A DNA stretch of 64,000 nucleotides from Ascidia mentula (Eukaryota > Chordata > Ascidiacea > Phlebobranchia > Ascidiidae). The stretch's first letter is position 1, and every line of letters begins with the position of its first letter. Below are positions 13,457-25,182 of the stretch, one piece after another. The stretch spans positions 19,594,501-19,658,500 of the forward strand of contig OX387200.1 of the NCBI GenBank assembly GCA_947561715.1. The letters run 5' to 3'. The position numbers were made by a program, and so were the translations under genes. Under the pieces are notes generated by a model. That model saw only the letters and a list, made by a program, of their open reading frames with translations. It was not told the DNA's origin and searched no databases.

Positions 13457-14398
13457 ATGGTGAAGTCTGATTGAATTACGATTCGGTCAAACACAAATGT
13501 CAAGAAAGTATTGAGAAAATTGAGGAGACACAGCACATGACCCCATAAATGTATAGGTGGTACATGTAAGGATTTGTGTCGTAACAATAGATGAACGCTA
13601 AAGTAACTGGGTTTAGTGCTGCGACAGCAATCATGAGTATATAACCACCGTTACCCCATAAACAACCATAACTTATTACTATTTCAAATAAATATTTATG
13701 AATCTACGCAATTTGTCGTTCTGTTAACATCGTCACAAGGTCCAATCGATTTTCCGGTGCACGAAATCATGGTCAACAAATACGTACTAAGAATTTTCTG
13801 CGGTATCCATTTATGTATGTACACCAGGGTTTGTTAAACGGTGTGCCTTTCAATTTCTACACACCGTTAACAACGGTTTTAGATTTGTGGTTCGTTATCA
13901 TTGGCGACTTCGGAGCGTTAAAGCACATAAAATACAGCATCCCAGCACGTGGTAAAAAGTTGCCCTCAACCGATATAAAAACCTGAAAAGTAATTACTTG
14001 ACTGTGGTTTTTCTCACCAGCGCAAGCACAATTTTTTTGTCACATTGCCGAGTTCGTGTCAGGAGTGCATATGACGCATACAAAGTCCTATTTTAATGTC
14101 GGCATTTCATGCTACAGTTATCTCGCCCACAAAAATGAACATTTTTTTCACAGCTTGAAATTGTGAATTGTATTCGCGATTCGGAAAAAGAGAAACGTAA
14201 ACATAGCACAACAGGAAGAGTCACAGTGAGAAATAATTGACAGTCAGCTTACATCAGTGACGTTACGACGTATTTCATACCGTTCTACAAATAAAATAAA
14301 ATATAAACATTGCGACGAAGCGTTTCGAACGTTTTGTTGAAGTCACGTGCCAGGAGATGGAATCGTTTGATGGCAATTTGTACTGGAAGCTGTGAAAT
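13457..14398. other. No gene recognised
   Basis: This is AT-rich spacer downstream of the second GPCR gene on the minus strand and probably holds its 3' UTR. I see no domain-like open frame or structured repeat. Confidence 0.45.
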
Positions 14399-17300
14399 TC
14401 ACGCAAACAACATGCTGAGTGCTCCTGCGAGAAAGAATAAGTGCGGTTGAATTCTTGAGTCGCCGCATTCGGGAATGCTCACATGCTGAGAAATGTGCTT
14501 ACGAACCACACGCATTCTAAAATGTCAAATACGCACGCCATATATGGAATTCTTACTCCCTTTACGTCACAACTAATGGGTGTAATTTTACGGAAATGGT
14601 TTAACTTGGCATGGATAGAGCAGAGTTGCAATCAAATGTTTCCTATAGGTCTCAAGGCGTTTTATTTCTTTATATTTGATAACTGACTATTCTATCCTTT
14701 ATATTTTTTCAGCTTGTAATTTTATGTGAGAAAATGTATCATACCTTTGCCCTGGAGCAGCTACGTTCTGTGAAGCTGCATAGTTTTTGAAAAGAGAAGG
14801 AAATCTGAAACAATTTGGAAAATAAATGAGACTATGCCCACAAATAGTAGCAATAACTATTGCACAAGGACTTGGGTTAAAGAGTTAATGTTGTAGTTCA
14901 TATTCGGGCAACCTTGTATACTGTAATGAACATTTGCGGTAGAATGCATATATGTAACACAGAAAACAGGCAAACCAATATAGATTGTAATGAAAGTGTT
15001 TTACCTTGTGAAGAATATAATGCATGTTACTGCAAATGATTCAACCTTGGTGGACAATTTTAACTAGCAGCAACTCATTTAAACCCTTTCGATCAGAAAC
15101 AGCGCGCAAGATGTTTACCTCGCCAGACTCGGCTTTTTGCAGCACAAAAGCAGCAGAAGTAAGTTTTTGTAACCTTTCCTGTACGTCGTGTTCATCACAC
15201 CGTAAACCATGAAGTTCACCACCGAGTTGGAGAGTCCGAACCAGGCAACGATCTGGAAACATCAGACAAGGTTTTATCGTGCTGTTATTTGCGCTGTAAA
15301 CCTTTTTGCGTCATTTTTGGGATTTGGGTGGCAAACCATGCGTAAAGAAAAGGGAATGACATTTTGCTTGGCATTCGCGTCCTGGAAATGTAAAGCATTT
15401 AACAGACTGTTTGGAGAACACATTCCGGTAAAGTTTTGAAGACCATCAGACGTATGTTATAGTAATGGCCATGTATTTTTTGACTAATCATTTTTTTTTT
15501 TTTGGCGTACTTTAATGAATCAAAGGCACCTTTGGTTCAATGCGTTCTTTATGTTTACAAAATCAAGCGGCCAAAAAGAACCATTGCCAACTTAAATAAA
15601 TTTACCTAAACTGTCTGCAAATACATGCAGGCATCATTTATAGATTGGACAATAAACAAGCATTCTATCGCTTCTCGTTGTCTTTAGCTTCAACATAAAA
15701 CGTCCTGTTTGACTTTGCGGAAATCCTATTTAAAGTGTTTCCTCTCCATTACACAATATCCCTAACACCCGTACAAAATCAACAAATAACCAAGAGGTTC
15801 CAAATAGTGCATCGTTTTATTGTTGTTGAGCCGTCGAATGTTTACTTTGGACCCATTTTAATTCAATAATAAACTGTGTAGCTGTTGCAGTTACATAAAA
15901 ACGAACTGTCGTATTACGTAGGCAAATTCGTCCCTAAAAATGGACGGTCATATTTATTGTTATCCTAAAATAAGATCACCATGTTTCGAGTGCGTTGTTA
16001 CAGCATTTTTATCAGTGAGTTACCGGTTAATGAACGTCGGGAACCAACGTGCAACCAAATCATACCTGTTTCGTTTTGTGGGAAATTCCCTTGGGGTTAA
16101 AGGTTACACTGAACGCGTACGGAGTCCAGCATAGTGTGAAAAATGCGAGGGCGGTGGCAAGGGTTTTCAACAGGTTAATTTCTTTCTGAAGCGAGCGTCG
16201 TTCTTTCGCTTGACGCAAGACGTTGGTGGGTGAAACACCAAAACTGCGAATCCACCGACCACGATTCCGCACACATCTGCAAATGTGACATATATTGAGA
16301 ATTGCCTTTTTTAAGTTTACAAACGATAAAGCTAGAATAAAGGTGGGCTACTGGATATCTTTTGGTAATGGTAGATTATCAACATGATTCGATAATCCTT
16401 GAGATGTTTACTTTCGTATCGATGTAACAATATGACAAGCAGGGCTAGTTCTGGGCACATTTCGCCGATTTGGCCAAATCTTTTTGCATTTTAGGCTCGC
16501 CTCGAAAATTACAGAAAAGCTCAAGTCGAATTATAATAGTCTTTTTATGTGTAATATGGGTCGAAAAAATCTTTTTTTATAAAAGGACCCGCATTTTCGA
16601 GGACGGGCACGGATTACAAGTCGCCTCACCTGAAGAGTTTCCAATAACAAACACACAGAACAATAAAAGGAATGAACACGGAAAGACTCATTAACGTTGC
16701 GTTGTAACTTATTGAAGCTCTATCGTCCCAGGAACACCCGACCATCTTGTCATCGTAACTAAATTTCAAAACGAAAAATACATTCTCCGTTACGAATAGC
16801 GATTAAAAAGTTGACTTTAGTATTGGTAATACATACACAAAGCACGTGATTTGAAACAGGGTCAACCTGTAATAATTTAACAAAATACATTATGGGCACT
16901 ATTACGGAATGGGAAGTGATCGCTAGGTCATCGACTGTGGTACTAGTATTAAATCGTCATATTCAATACTAAAAGTCATGTCGGTTTTAATAAATATTGA
17001 TAAGTTTTAATTTGGGAGTTTCGTGACACAACTTTGTTAGCTGCAATCATTTGAAATATCCAAGCTGATTAATGATTTGCACGAAAAATGCGCGGATACT
17101 TTGGGGTTGAGATAAGAATCGGGTTTAGTGAGAAGTCGTTTGTGCAACTTGTTGCTGTGAGTTGTGATGGGTTTGTAATTAAAAGCTCTTCTGGCAAAAG
17201 AAAAACTTGTTAGATCGACGTTTCGGTCGGAACCTTCATCAGGATAATGAAGTGAAAACGCCCACACGGTGATAAATATTCACGCGCGCATAAAGCAAAA

Positions 17301-20042
17301 AAGGCAAAAAAGTTGTGATGGGTGTTGAGCGCGCGTGCCTCGCGGTTGTGTTTGTTGGATTGTTACAAGTTTTGTGAAAGATCATCTGCAGCATGTATAA
17401 GAAACCAACATCAACATCAGTTGTGCGCAAAAAAGTTTACAAATTTTGTAATCTTAACTACAAAATGATTTTTTTCAGATTCTTGTCATACCCTTTCAAT
17501 TCGAACTTTTAAGTTCCCCTAAGTCAGTGTTTTCCAACCGGTGGTACACTAGTGGTACGTAACTGCATTCCAGGTGGTATGCGAGCACCTTTTCGTAATT
17601 TGCGGATCTAGTTCGAGTTTAGAAAATCGTCAGTGGTCTCAAAACATTTGTAACTTCATCCCCTTAGGTTAATCAACTAAGCGATACGCGTTGAAACTGT
17701 TTACCTCCAAGTGGTACACAACCACGAAAAGGTTGTGAATCACTGCCGCAAGTAATATTCACGCAACCGGACTGAACCACAACACGCAGAATATGTGTCA
17801 ATAACAATGACTTACACCAGTCCACTCCACCCATAAAGTGTGGGAGATGTGAGGAAATTTGACCATAACCAGACCACCAGGATCGCCAAATACATCTTTC
17901 GTTTCGTGTAATGTGTCTCGTACCAACACGGATAGACGATGACCAGGTACCTGTGTTTGTGCAAGACAAATCAACACATTAAATATTTATAAGCCATTGG
18001 TTACGTTTTATTTGCGGTATGTGCCGCTAAACACGGCCATAAATCTCGGCTAAGTGCAACCCACGAGCATTTAACGGTGATTGCCCAAGGGTGGATTTGC
18101 GTCCAAACGGTTTAGCGCGCTTGAAATTTTGATTTTATGCTTTATACTCACCTAGTGCACTTATGTTGCTATCTGACGTACAAAAACCATTTACGATATA
18201 TTGGCTAGCTAAGGTCATCGATTTTTGGACGTTTTAATCTGGGCTATAAGAACCATTCCGTTTCGCAAAGGAATTGAACCATGGCAAAATTCTCTCTTCA
18301 AGAACGGATTATAGAGCAATTAAATACTGAGACTACACCAATTTGTTGGCGGAGCGCTTTTATAAGTATAGTTAGAAGGCATCAAGCCAGTGGCCACATG
18401 AAAAATAGAAAGCACTAAAAAACATATCTTTTACAACATGTGTTAAAGCGATGGGTCGACAGTATAAAGCCATAAGACCGGTCAAAGTACGATTATGAGC
18501 AAAACGACCTTGCATGTACTGGTGTTAAGAGAAAACCACTATTTCGCGATTCGAAACGTCACAATCAAGCGTCAGTATTGAATAAAACTGCCTTTATCGT
18601 CTATCATCCAACACACAAGCTGTTTTGCTCCCCCTAAAATGCGTTGCCGGGCGCCGAAGCTGGCCCGAGGGCACGTTAAGCACAGGATTTACTCCGCCGG
18701 TTCGGTTCGGTTAAACCCGGGTCTAATATTTATCGTAAGCGCACGTCACACTCACGGTGGCATCGTCAAAAATAGAGGAGTGCTCTGGTTTAGTCAATAT
18801 TTGACTAGTAACCTCCTAAGGAGAACAGAAGTAAATGAAGAGATTTATTGCGTGATAGCGACTAACAGATGTTTTGGCACGTGGAGAACTGACCCGTGCG
18901 ACAAGGAACAGATCCGGAAATGACGTAACTTGAAGTGGGAGCGATTATTAAATGTTTTTCACATTTCAACAGTTAATATCAGTGGGAAGAACGACTGCTC
19001 GTTGTTCCTGAAGCCCGGACAATATTTAAAGTTAGCGTCAGACTTATACGCGTGAACATTTTTTTGCCATTTTATGAAAAGGACAATTCATAAATAGTTC
19101 AAAACCATCTGTTACTGCACGAAACCTATTGTAACTATTCTGTAACAAAAAAATATTTCAACAGAAAATGTTTTTTAAACACTGAATCGAATAGTTAACA
19201 ACGGAAAACCTTTTCAACCGCAAATAATAAACAAAACACAACACGAAATAAACACAGAAAATTACAAGCAACAGAATTTCAAATACCTGTTTATGCCAAT
19301 GCATGTGAGATTTGAGACAGAACACACGCATGATACAGTTACCAGGTATGCCGCAACCTGACAAGCTGGCATAGAAAGGGCATTACCCCCGTGGATTACG
19401 TTGGCTATCACAGTGGGAAGGTAAAAGCCTGTTACCTAAAACAAAAAAATTCGTTTTCATTCGTGAATCAAGAATAGTGTTTTGAAAATGTTGAATGGAG
19501 GACTTTTCTGAAGTTGAATTGCGCCGAAAATATTTCGTAATGCGATATGTTTATACGCAAAACGTATATGATTGTTTGTCCACGTGATGGTTATTGCAAC
19601 TGAGAAATAAAAACCAGTCATGTACTGCTAGAAACATGCTATCTGAATGTCACTGTTGCCCGAACCAACGCTACAAAATAATAGAAATTTGTGCTACATT
19701 CATTCGAAACTCGCACTAGTCGGGTCAGTGGGTTAAAGCGTTGGCTATTTAGCAAAATACAAAAAAAGCTCACAACACTAAACAGGAAGACTAGATGCAC
19801 ATGCATAGGTTTTGTATACTCACAATTAAATCCGCCACCGCAAGATTGATGATAAACAGGTTGCCGCTCTTGTGAACTCGCTTAGCGTACACGATCGAAA
19901 ATATTACGAGGAAGTTTCCAATCGTGCCCAGCACAGTTAGGAAAGAAAGATAAAAGACTTCAAATATGTCCGCTCGGTCAGTTTGGTTGCAAGAAGAAGT
20001 TGTGAAGTTAACCAGGGCAATGGCAGTGGCGTTGTAATTCAT
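14399..20042 (-). CDS. Class A GPCR 2, tandem paralogue of GPCR 1
   Basis: Modelled exons: 20042-19824, 19435-19287, 17950-17816, 16758-16630, 16276-16066, 15252-15119 and 14804-14745, plus a tentative last exon 14516-14399, giving about 384 aa. Exons 2, 3 and 4 are 149, 135 and 129 nt in both GPCR genes, with identical phases, so they are duplicates. The N-terminus has several N-x-T/S sites. TM1/TM2 contain GNFLVIFSI and NLAVADLI; TM3 ends GINRYLVIV (NRY motif); TM6 has CWTPYAF; TM7 reads NSVVNFMVYG. Exon 6 ends AG|GTAAAC, where unspliced reading would stop at once (326 aa). The next proposed exon (14804-14745, 60 nt, phase 2-2) has a good pyrimidine-tract acceptor, and the final exon is weaker. 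Introns contain a hAT MITE (17525-17745) and a ribozyme-like motif (about 17205-17250). The ligand is unknown; the sequence is melatonin-receptor-like, as for GPCR 1. Confidence 0.78.
17205..17250 (-). ncRNA. Candidate hammerhead ribozyme (Penelope-like retroelement type)
   Basis: On the minus strand the conserved hammerhead core appears in order: CTGATGA, a small hairpin (GGT-TCCG-ACC), GAAAC, then GTC at the expected cleavage position. Flanks can form a stem I (ATC with GAT, then further pairing beyond an internal loop). A very short stem III is typical of the hammerheads described in Penelope-like retroelements. It lies in the intron between exons 3 and 4 of GPCR 2, in sequence that looks like element debris. 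Folding and activity are inferred, not shown. Confidence 0.5.
17525..17745. mobile_element. Small hAT-type MITE
   Basis: The element begins CAGTGTTTTCCAACC and ends GGTTGTGAATCACTG, imperfect terminal inverted repeats of the hAT CAGTG type. It has internal GTGGTACAC/GTGGTACGT repeats also found in the MITE at 58 kb. The flanking 8-bp target duplication is CCCTAAGT / CCGCAAGT (6 of 8 match), and 8 bp is the hAT length. It is about 221 bp with no coding capacity and lies in an intron of GPCR 2. Confidence 0.65.
18281..18418 (+). pseudogene. Possible transposase HTH fragment (mariner-like)
   Basis: A 45-codon frame starts MAKFSLQERIIEQ and contains ISIVRRHQASG before ending shortly after. The arrangement F-S-x-x-E-R-I ... 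I-x-x-R-x-x-x-x-G-x-x resembles the N-terminal helix-turn-helix of mariner-family transposases, where a conserved GRP motif would follow. No catalytic domain follows. It is probably a scrap of an old element, or chance similarity. It lies in an intron of GPCR 2. Confidence 0.25.
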
Positions 20043-21295
20043 TTTTTCCCTTTACCCATTTGTATACATACATTTAGGTTTGCACTGGTATTGGATGATA
20101 TTAAAAAGTGCTGTTCTTAGGTCCTGAAACAATAAAACACAATCAAGTTTTAGTTTGCGTTTATATGAAATCTTAAACAATTTTCCCATGTAAAAGTTAT
20201 TGATCGCTGGGACGCCCTAAAATCTTCACTTACATATGAATTTACATTGCAACGAATCAAAAAACAACTTGGGTACTTTTTAAGGCCAACAGACAACACG
20301 TCGCTACTTTTTTGCGATTGGCATCTCCAAAAACTGTCCACAAACCATATGCTATACTTAGTGGAAACACAAGCACTTTTTATATCATAAACGCAACATA
20401 TCATTCAGCAGGTGGAAATATTCACGATTGTCCTCACTCTATAAAACGGAGTGAAGCATGAAACATCATTTGTCATATCAATTGATTTCTGAGGGAAGTG
20501 CTAATGGAAACAGTTCGAAATTTAGAGGAAAGAGCAACGTCCCAAGATAAACATGGTGACATAAGTAGATTACCGGAGTTTGTTAAACGTATTACGTCAA
20601 AGCCAGAACACAATGATTATAAAAACGGTCAATTGCCTGCAACATCAAATGGGATCTAACGGCTTAGGGACGATTTATTCCCGGATGACCATTAGGTCCC
20701 CGATGGATCATTCATTCCATTAGACGGCAAAGAATCCCTGTCCAAAATACAAATTTATTCACACGTCAACAGCGCAGAGGTATTTGGCGAAGGATGACGT
20801 CAGATACATTGTGTTCTAGTTTAGGATGACGCACGGAGAAGCGCTACTTCTGTGGCACCAAAACAAAGTAGTTCTATAAACGGTTTCTGTATATCCGTTT
20901 CCATTTATTCCTTCCTGAGATTTAAACCAATGCAGGTTACACCGAATTCTCGGACGAGTGCGGCACGGAAAATATCCACTAAATTAACCCATAAAAAAAT
21001 TTCAAACAAACTGAACCTATTCGCATATTCTTAACATAATGTTATACTGAAATCATAGTTTCAACCATAATAATCAAATGGTCGACAGGAATTGTCTTTT
21101 ATTCATATCTGTACACCGAAGACTTAATTTTCGAACAACAACTTTTGCGAAGAGTCTTGGACTCTTCTGATACTCATTGGTTAACATTTTGCTTCGCCTG
21201 ATAAACCAAAAAAACTAGCAGTCACTCTCTTATGTAGTTCTTAAAACATAATTTTGAAAAACACAAAATCCTAAAAGTCCATAGTCAACACTCAC
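20043..21295. other. Upstream region of GPCR 2; no gene recognised
   Basis: This holds the likely 5' leader of GPCR 2; a pyrimidine-rich AG acceptor lies at about 20121-20123 on the minus strand. On the minus strand, about 20821-20978 is a 50-codon open stretch after an acceptor-like TTTAG. It could follow the GPCR-like exon at 21.3-21.5 kb, but it has no transmembrane segments. Confidence 0.35.
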
Positions 21296-21480
21296 ATCCT
21301 GCTATAGCAAGCCATCACAACCAACGGTGGTGTGAAGCCCACCATTACCAAAGCAAGTAGCGACTGGCTGAAGTGCCCGTTATCAGGCACAAAATCTAAC
21401 CGTTCGCAATCGCAGACACGTTTTCTGTAAATTGCCAGAAAAGTTGCAAATGCTCTACAGGTTTTTGCCCCATCAACAGT
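21296..21480 (-). CDS. Isolated GPCR-like exon (TM5 region)
   Basis: A 185-nt frame lies between an acceptor (TTTTCTAG) and a strong donor (GTGAGT). It encodes a cysteine-containing loop (RVCDCERLDF) followed by a hydrophobic helix, SLLALVMVGFTPPLVVMACY, ending SR. The central proline-containing helix with a terminal C-Y is what TM5 of class A receptors looks like. I could not find a convincing TM1-TM4 or TM6-TM7 nearby; a weak TM3-like frame lies at about 22.5-22.6 kb on the same strand. It may be a divergent receptor gene, a decayed one, or chance. Confidence 0.3.
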
Positions 21481-24400
21481 CTAGAAAATCATCAAGGCGT
21501 GACTATCACGTCTATGCACATTTTAAATATTATTTCTTAGATGATATATTCTCAAATGATTCTTACTAATAATTCTTGGCAAATAACACATATTTCTCGT
21601 CAGTTCTTTTTGTACTTGTTTGAACGCCAAACACTTCTCCTCTAGCAGACCTACATATTTTGCAGTGCAATTGTGCATATACACCTCTATATAGAAAACC
21701 ACTATTGACAGTAAAGAAAACTTACATGTGAATGAAAAAGTGCACACTTATGAGAGATTTAAGTGCATCTCATTGACACTCGCATCAACCTCTGTAAAAT
21801 TGAGATAGCATTGCAGGTAGCACGAGTTGGTTTTGTTTTCTCACTATGACTCATAGACCCATGATTGCCTGGACTAACATAACAACGCAAGCGAAAATCT
21901 TCGTGCGAAGATCAGGTAGCCTTTTAAAACACAAGTGTTACGTTGATTCAATGTCGCGATACTGAACTAATATAACTATTACCTGCAAAGATAGGTCAAA
22001 TAGTGTGTGTACTGCTGTCTGAAGCTTAATAAATATCACTAGTAAGTTCTGTAAGTTATAATATCTTCCTGGGTGACATACCCTACAACATTAGTGGTTC
22101 TTAACCTTTTTTCTCACATTTTCCACTTTCAGTGAGAAGGAAATCCCTTTTTCCCACTATTGTTTAGGTATTTGAACTTTTAGAATTTAGTTATTGTATC
22201 TGTTATGCTTTCATAACATTTTGACGGTATTTTGCGCCCAACTGCCAATAAGTGTATTACACACACTGAATACAGGACACAACAACTACTTTTGTATATT
22301 TTGGTGCCGACTAATTATCCGCCTACAACCCGGTTAAGGACCACTTCGATATATCATTACCATATATATTAAAACCTAACTTTTCGCGAAAACATTGCCA
22401 GCTGCTCGAGCAATGTCGGCTTTGTGGAAGTGCTAACTTGTTCCCTTTTCTGTCTGGTCTGTTTGGTCGCAGATTTGCGTGTTGCGTTCTACCCTTACAA
22501 GTGGGAAAGTACCGTAAAGACTGCCGTTGCGCTTGATTGCACAAGTGACGCATGACATGTGAGACGCACACGCAAGTGTCCAGGTATTCGCATAAAAAAA
22601 GGGGGAGCATGAAAATCTTTCCACCATGTTGTGATTCAAACAAAATATATTTTCGAAAAATTACATGTTGCACAGTTGCCGTGGCGGTTATTACTTGCCA
22701 AAATCGATAACTGATTTGCGATGAAAATATTCAGGTTTTGTGCGGTTTAACGTACATGTCAATTCTTTGATGTCATGATGATCAGAATATTCCTGCATTA
22801 TACTGCGGCGAGTCTCCCATCAAGTAAAAATTTTTGTATTTGTTGTCATTTTAGATAAAGATAACGTCGGCCATGTCAAAAATTTTCCAATTGGCGATTA
22901 TGACCATAATCATATTAATAACAAAAGTAGCGTTTGCTTTGCAGTGGCAAATGACGTACTTGGAATCGTAGTCAACGTTAGGGACGGAACAGTGACTACA
23001 ATTATAATTGTGTTATTGTGCAGTGTATTCGGCCAATGTCCAATTATCAACTTTTTGTCACACCCTAGTGGACATACATTTCCTAAAATTTGGCCACCTG
23101 GAGGCAGTGTTTTTTTAAATCGATTTGTGCCCAACGTTTTGGCGCAAAAGCACCAGTCAAAGCGGTGGCCAAATGGGGAGTATCGTCAGGCAGTGCGGGA
23201 TTCCAATATTTGAGCATCCGGTTCTCTCACCATCAGCATGCCATATTAAAGTAACCACGGTATTACAGTGCTCGAAGTTAAGCATAGGCCTAAACATAGG
23301 GTTGTTAACAACGGGTTCGAGTTGGTCATTAAATTCCAAAAACCGGTGCAAACCGGCTGAATCCCACCGCTGTAGCCGGGGTTATCCATCTGTCCAAATT
23401 AAAAAATAATCGAACTGCTTTACGATTACGCAGCAGCTTACCACGTTAAAATTATGCTTTGCGTCAGTTACGTTGACAAAAAGTCTATTATTATTGATTA
23501 TTGTACAGGCAATATGACGTTACTTTGACCACGCAATAATTGCCTAGATCACAACAAAAAACCTTATTTTGAAACCTCTGAATTACGTGAACTACTATAC
23601 TGCAGTCAGCCATACTATCTGACAAACCTAATTGATGAATACAGGCAAGGATGAAAGGCTAAGGACACAAATCTCAGAAATCATCACGAACCTGCAATCC
23701 GAAGTACAGCTTTGGTTTGTGGGAAAAACAAGTCGGCTCGATGTTGCGTCAGATTGAATAAATTCCTATGCTGCGGTTGCCACATCTTTTATGGAGCTTT
23801 TACCAAAAGACTTATTGCAGAATACTAGTTTATTGTACCACACAGCACAAGATCATTGCGAGCATTTACACACAAACAAAGCAACGAATTGCAATATATC
23901 AAATTTATGCGCCTAACTATAACACAAAGCACTGTTTTCAAACAATTAAGGTTTGTTGTTGTTTAGAAGTTAAAATATCACAAATGGTCACAAAAAATTT
24001 GGGACAAATTAAGGTGCACTTTATATGCAACAAACACGATCAAATAAACTTGTGCAGTTATACCCACCAATAAAATAACAACTGACAACAGTTGTTAGAA
24101 AACTATTCTAAAAATCAGTTATCACAAAACTCTCAATCTTTTCATTGGGCCATTGAGCTCCAATCTTGGTATGTTCAACAACATACAACAAATAGAACCA
24201 ATTACACAGTTATATGATACGCTTGTTTTTACTCCAGCAAAAAAGTTTGATTTATTACACACAGTGCAGCATTTAATTTGTAGCCAAAGGTAAACAATTT
24301 GGAAAAAGTCGCGCAAAACTCCCAATTATAAGCACAACACAGTATTTTTGAACCCAGGCATAACATGAATGAAATAGTGGCTGCACTTTTTTAATCAATG

Positions 24401-25182
24401 ATACAAGGTTGGTGTAAACTGTGCTCTTAAGGAATTGAAAGTAAAAACATTTCATCAAACAAAAGCTTGACTACTGCATAAACAAACAATTATCATATAG
24501 CGACAAAATATATGGTTTTACAACGATCTTAACCTAAAGGGCCAAGATATTACTTAACTATAAAGTTTGACGTTCTACAGTCATGTCATATAGGTTCAAA
24601 ACACAGAACTTCACCAGTTTTTTTACAAGTGCTGGTCTGAGTTTGGTATAAACACGAGAACAAACTTTTTAGTTTGTTTATGGTTCTGTTGTTTCCTTTA
24701 TAAAGGCAGTTAACATTTGTTCCAGGGAATTTAAAACCAGTAGCCATCACACAAATATAAACTTGTTTGTTAAGGAAGAAAACAAAACCTAAATTACTGT
24801 AAAACCGTAAACCTTTACAAGTACAGGCATATTGCATAATTATTATGAAAAATTTCAAAATTTCTGTTATTTTATGAATCTGTCAGCATAGAACAAGGGA
24901 AGCAAAGATCACTAAACATCTACTTAATAATAACATTAGATGGCATGATAAATTAGTCGCCACCAAACAACACTGTCTGACCAAAAATACACCCATGGCA
25001 AAAACAGCAATATTTTGAACATAATCACCATTTAGTATTAAAGTAATAAGCAAATTGTCCATTGTACTACAAAACAACAAGCTACACAGAACAACACATA
25101 CAAGCACTAAATAAGTGATTTCAATGAATGTAGTTTTTCATAAATGTACTATGCAGGTAGCCACCAGGAAAGAAGATGCGCT
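21481..25182. other. Largely gene-free region
   Basis: I see no further convincing exon. The 24.1-25.18 kb part lies downstream of the basigin-like gene on the minus strand and is probably its 3' UTR and flank. A patch at 23.21-23.40 kb is GC-richer than its surroundings and may be a repeat, but I do not recognise it. Confidence 0.4.

Noticed and set aside
23250..23390. Possible 5S-rRNA- or SINE-like patch
   Set aside because: A short block (GCTCGAAGTTAAGCA) recalls the 5S internal promoter, but the rest does not align well enough.
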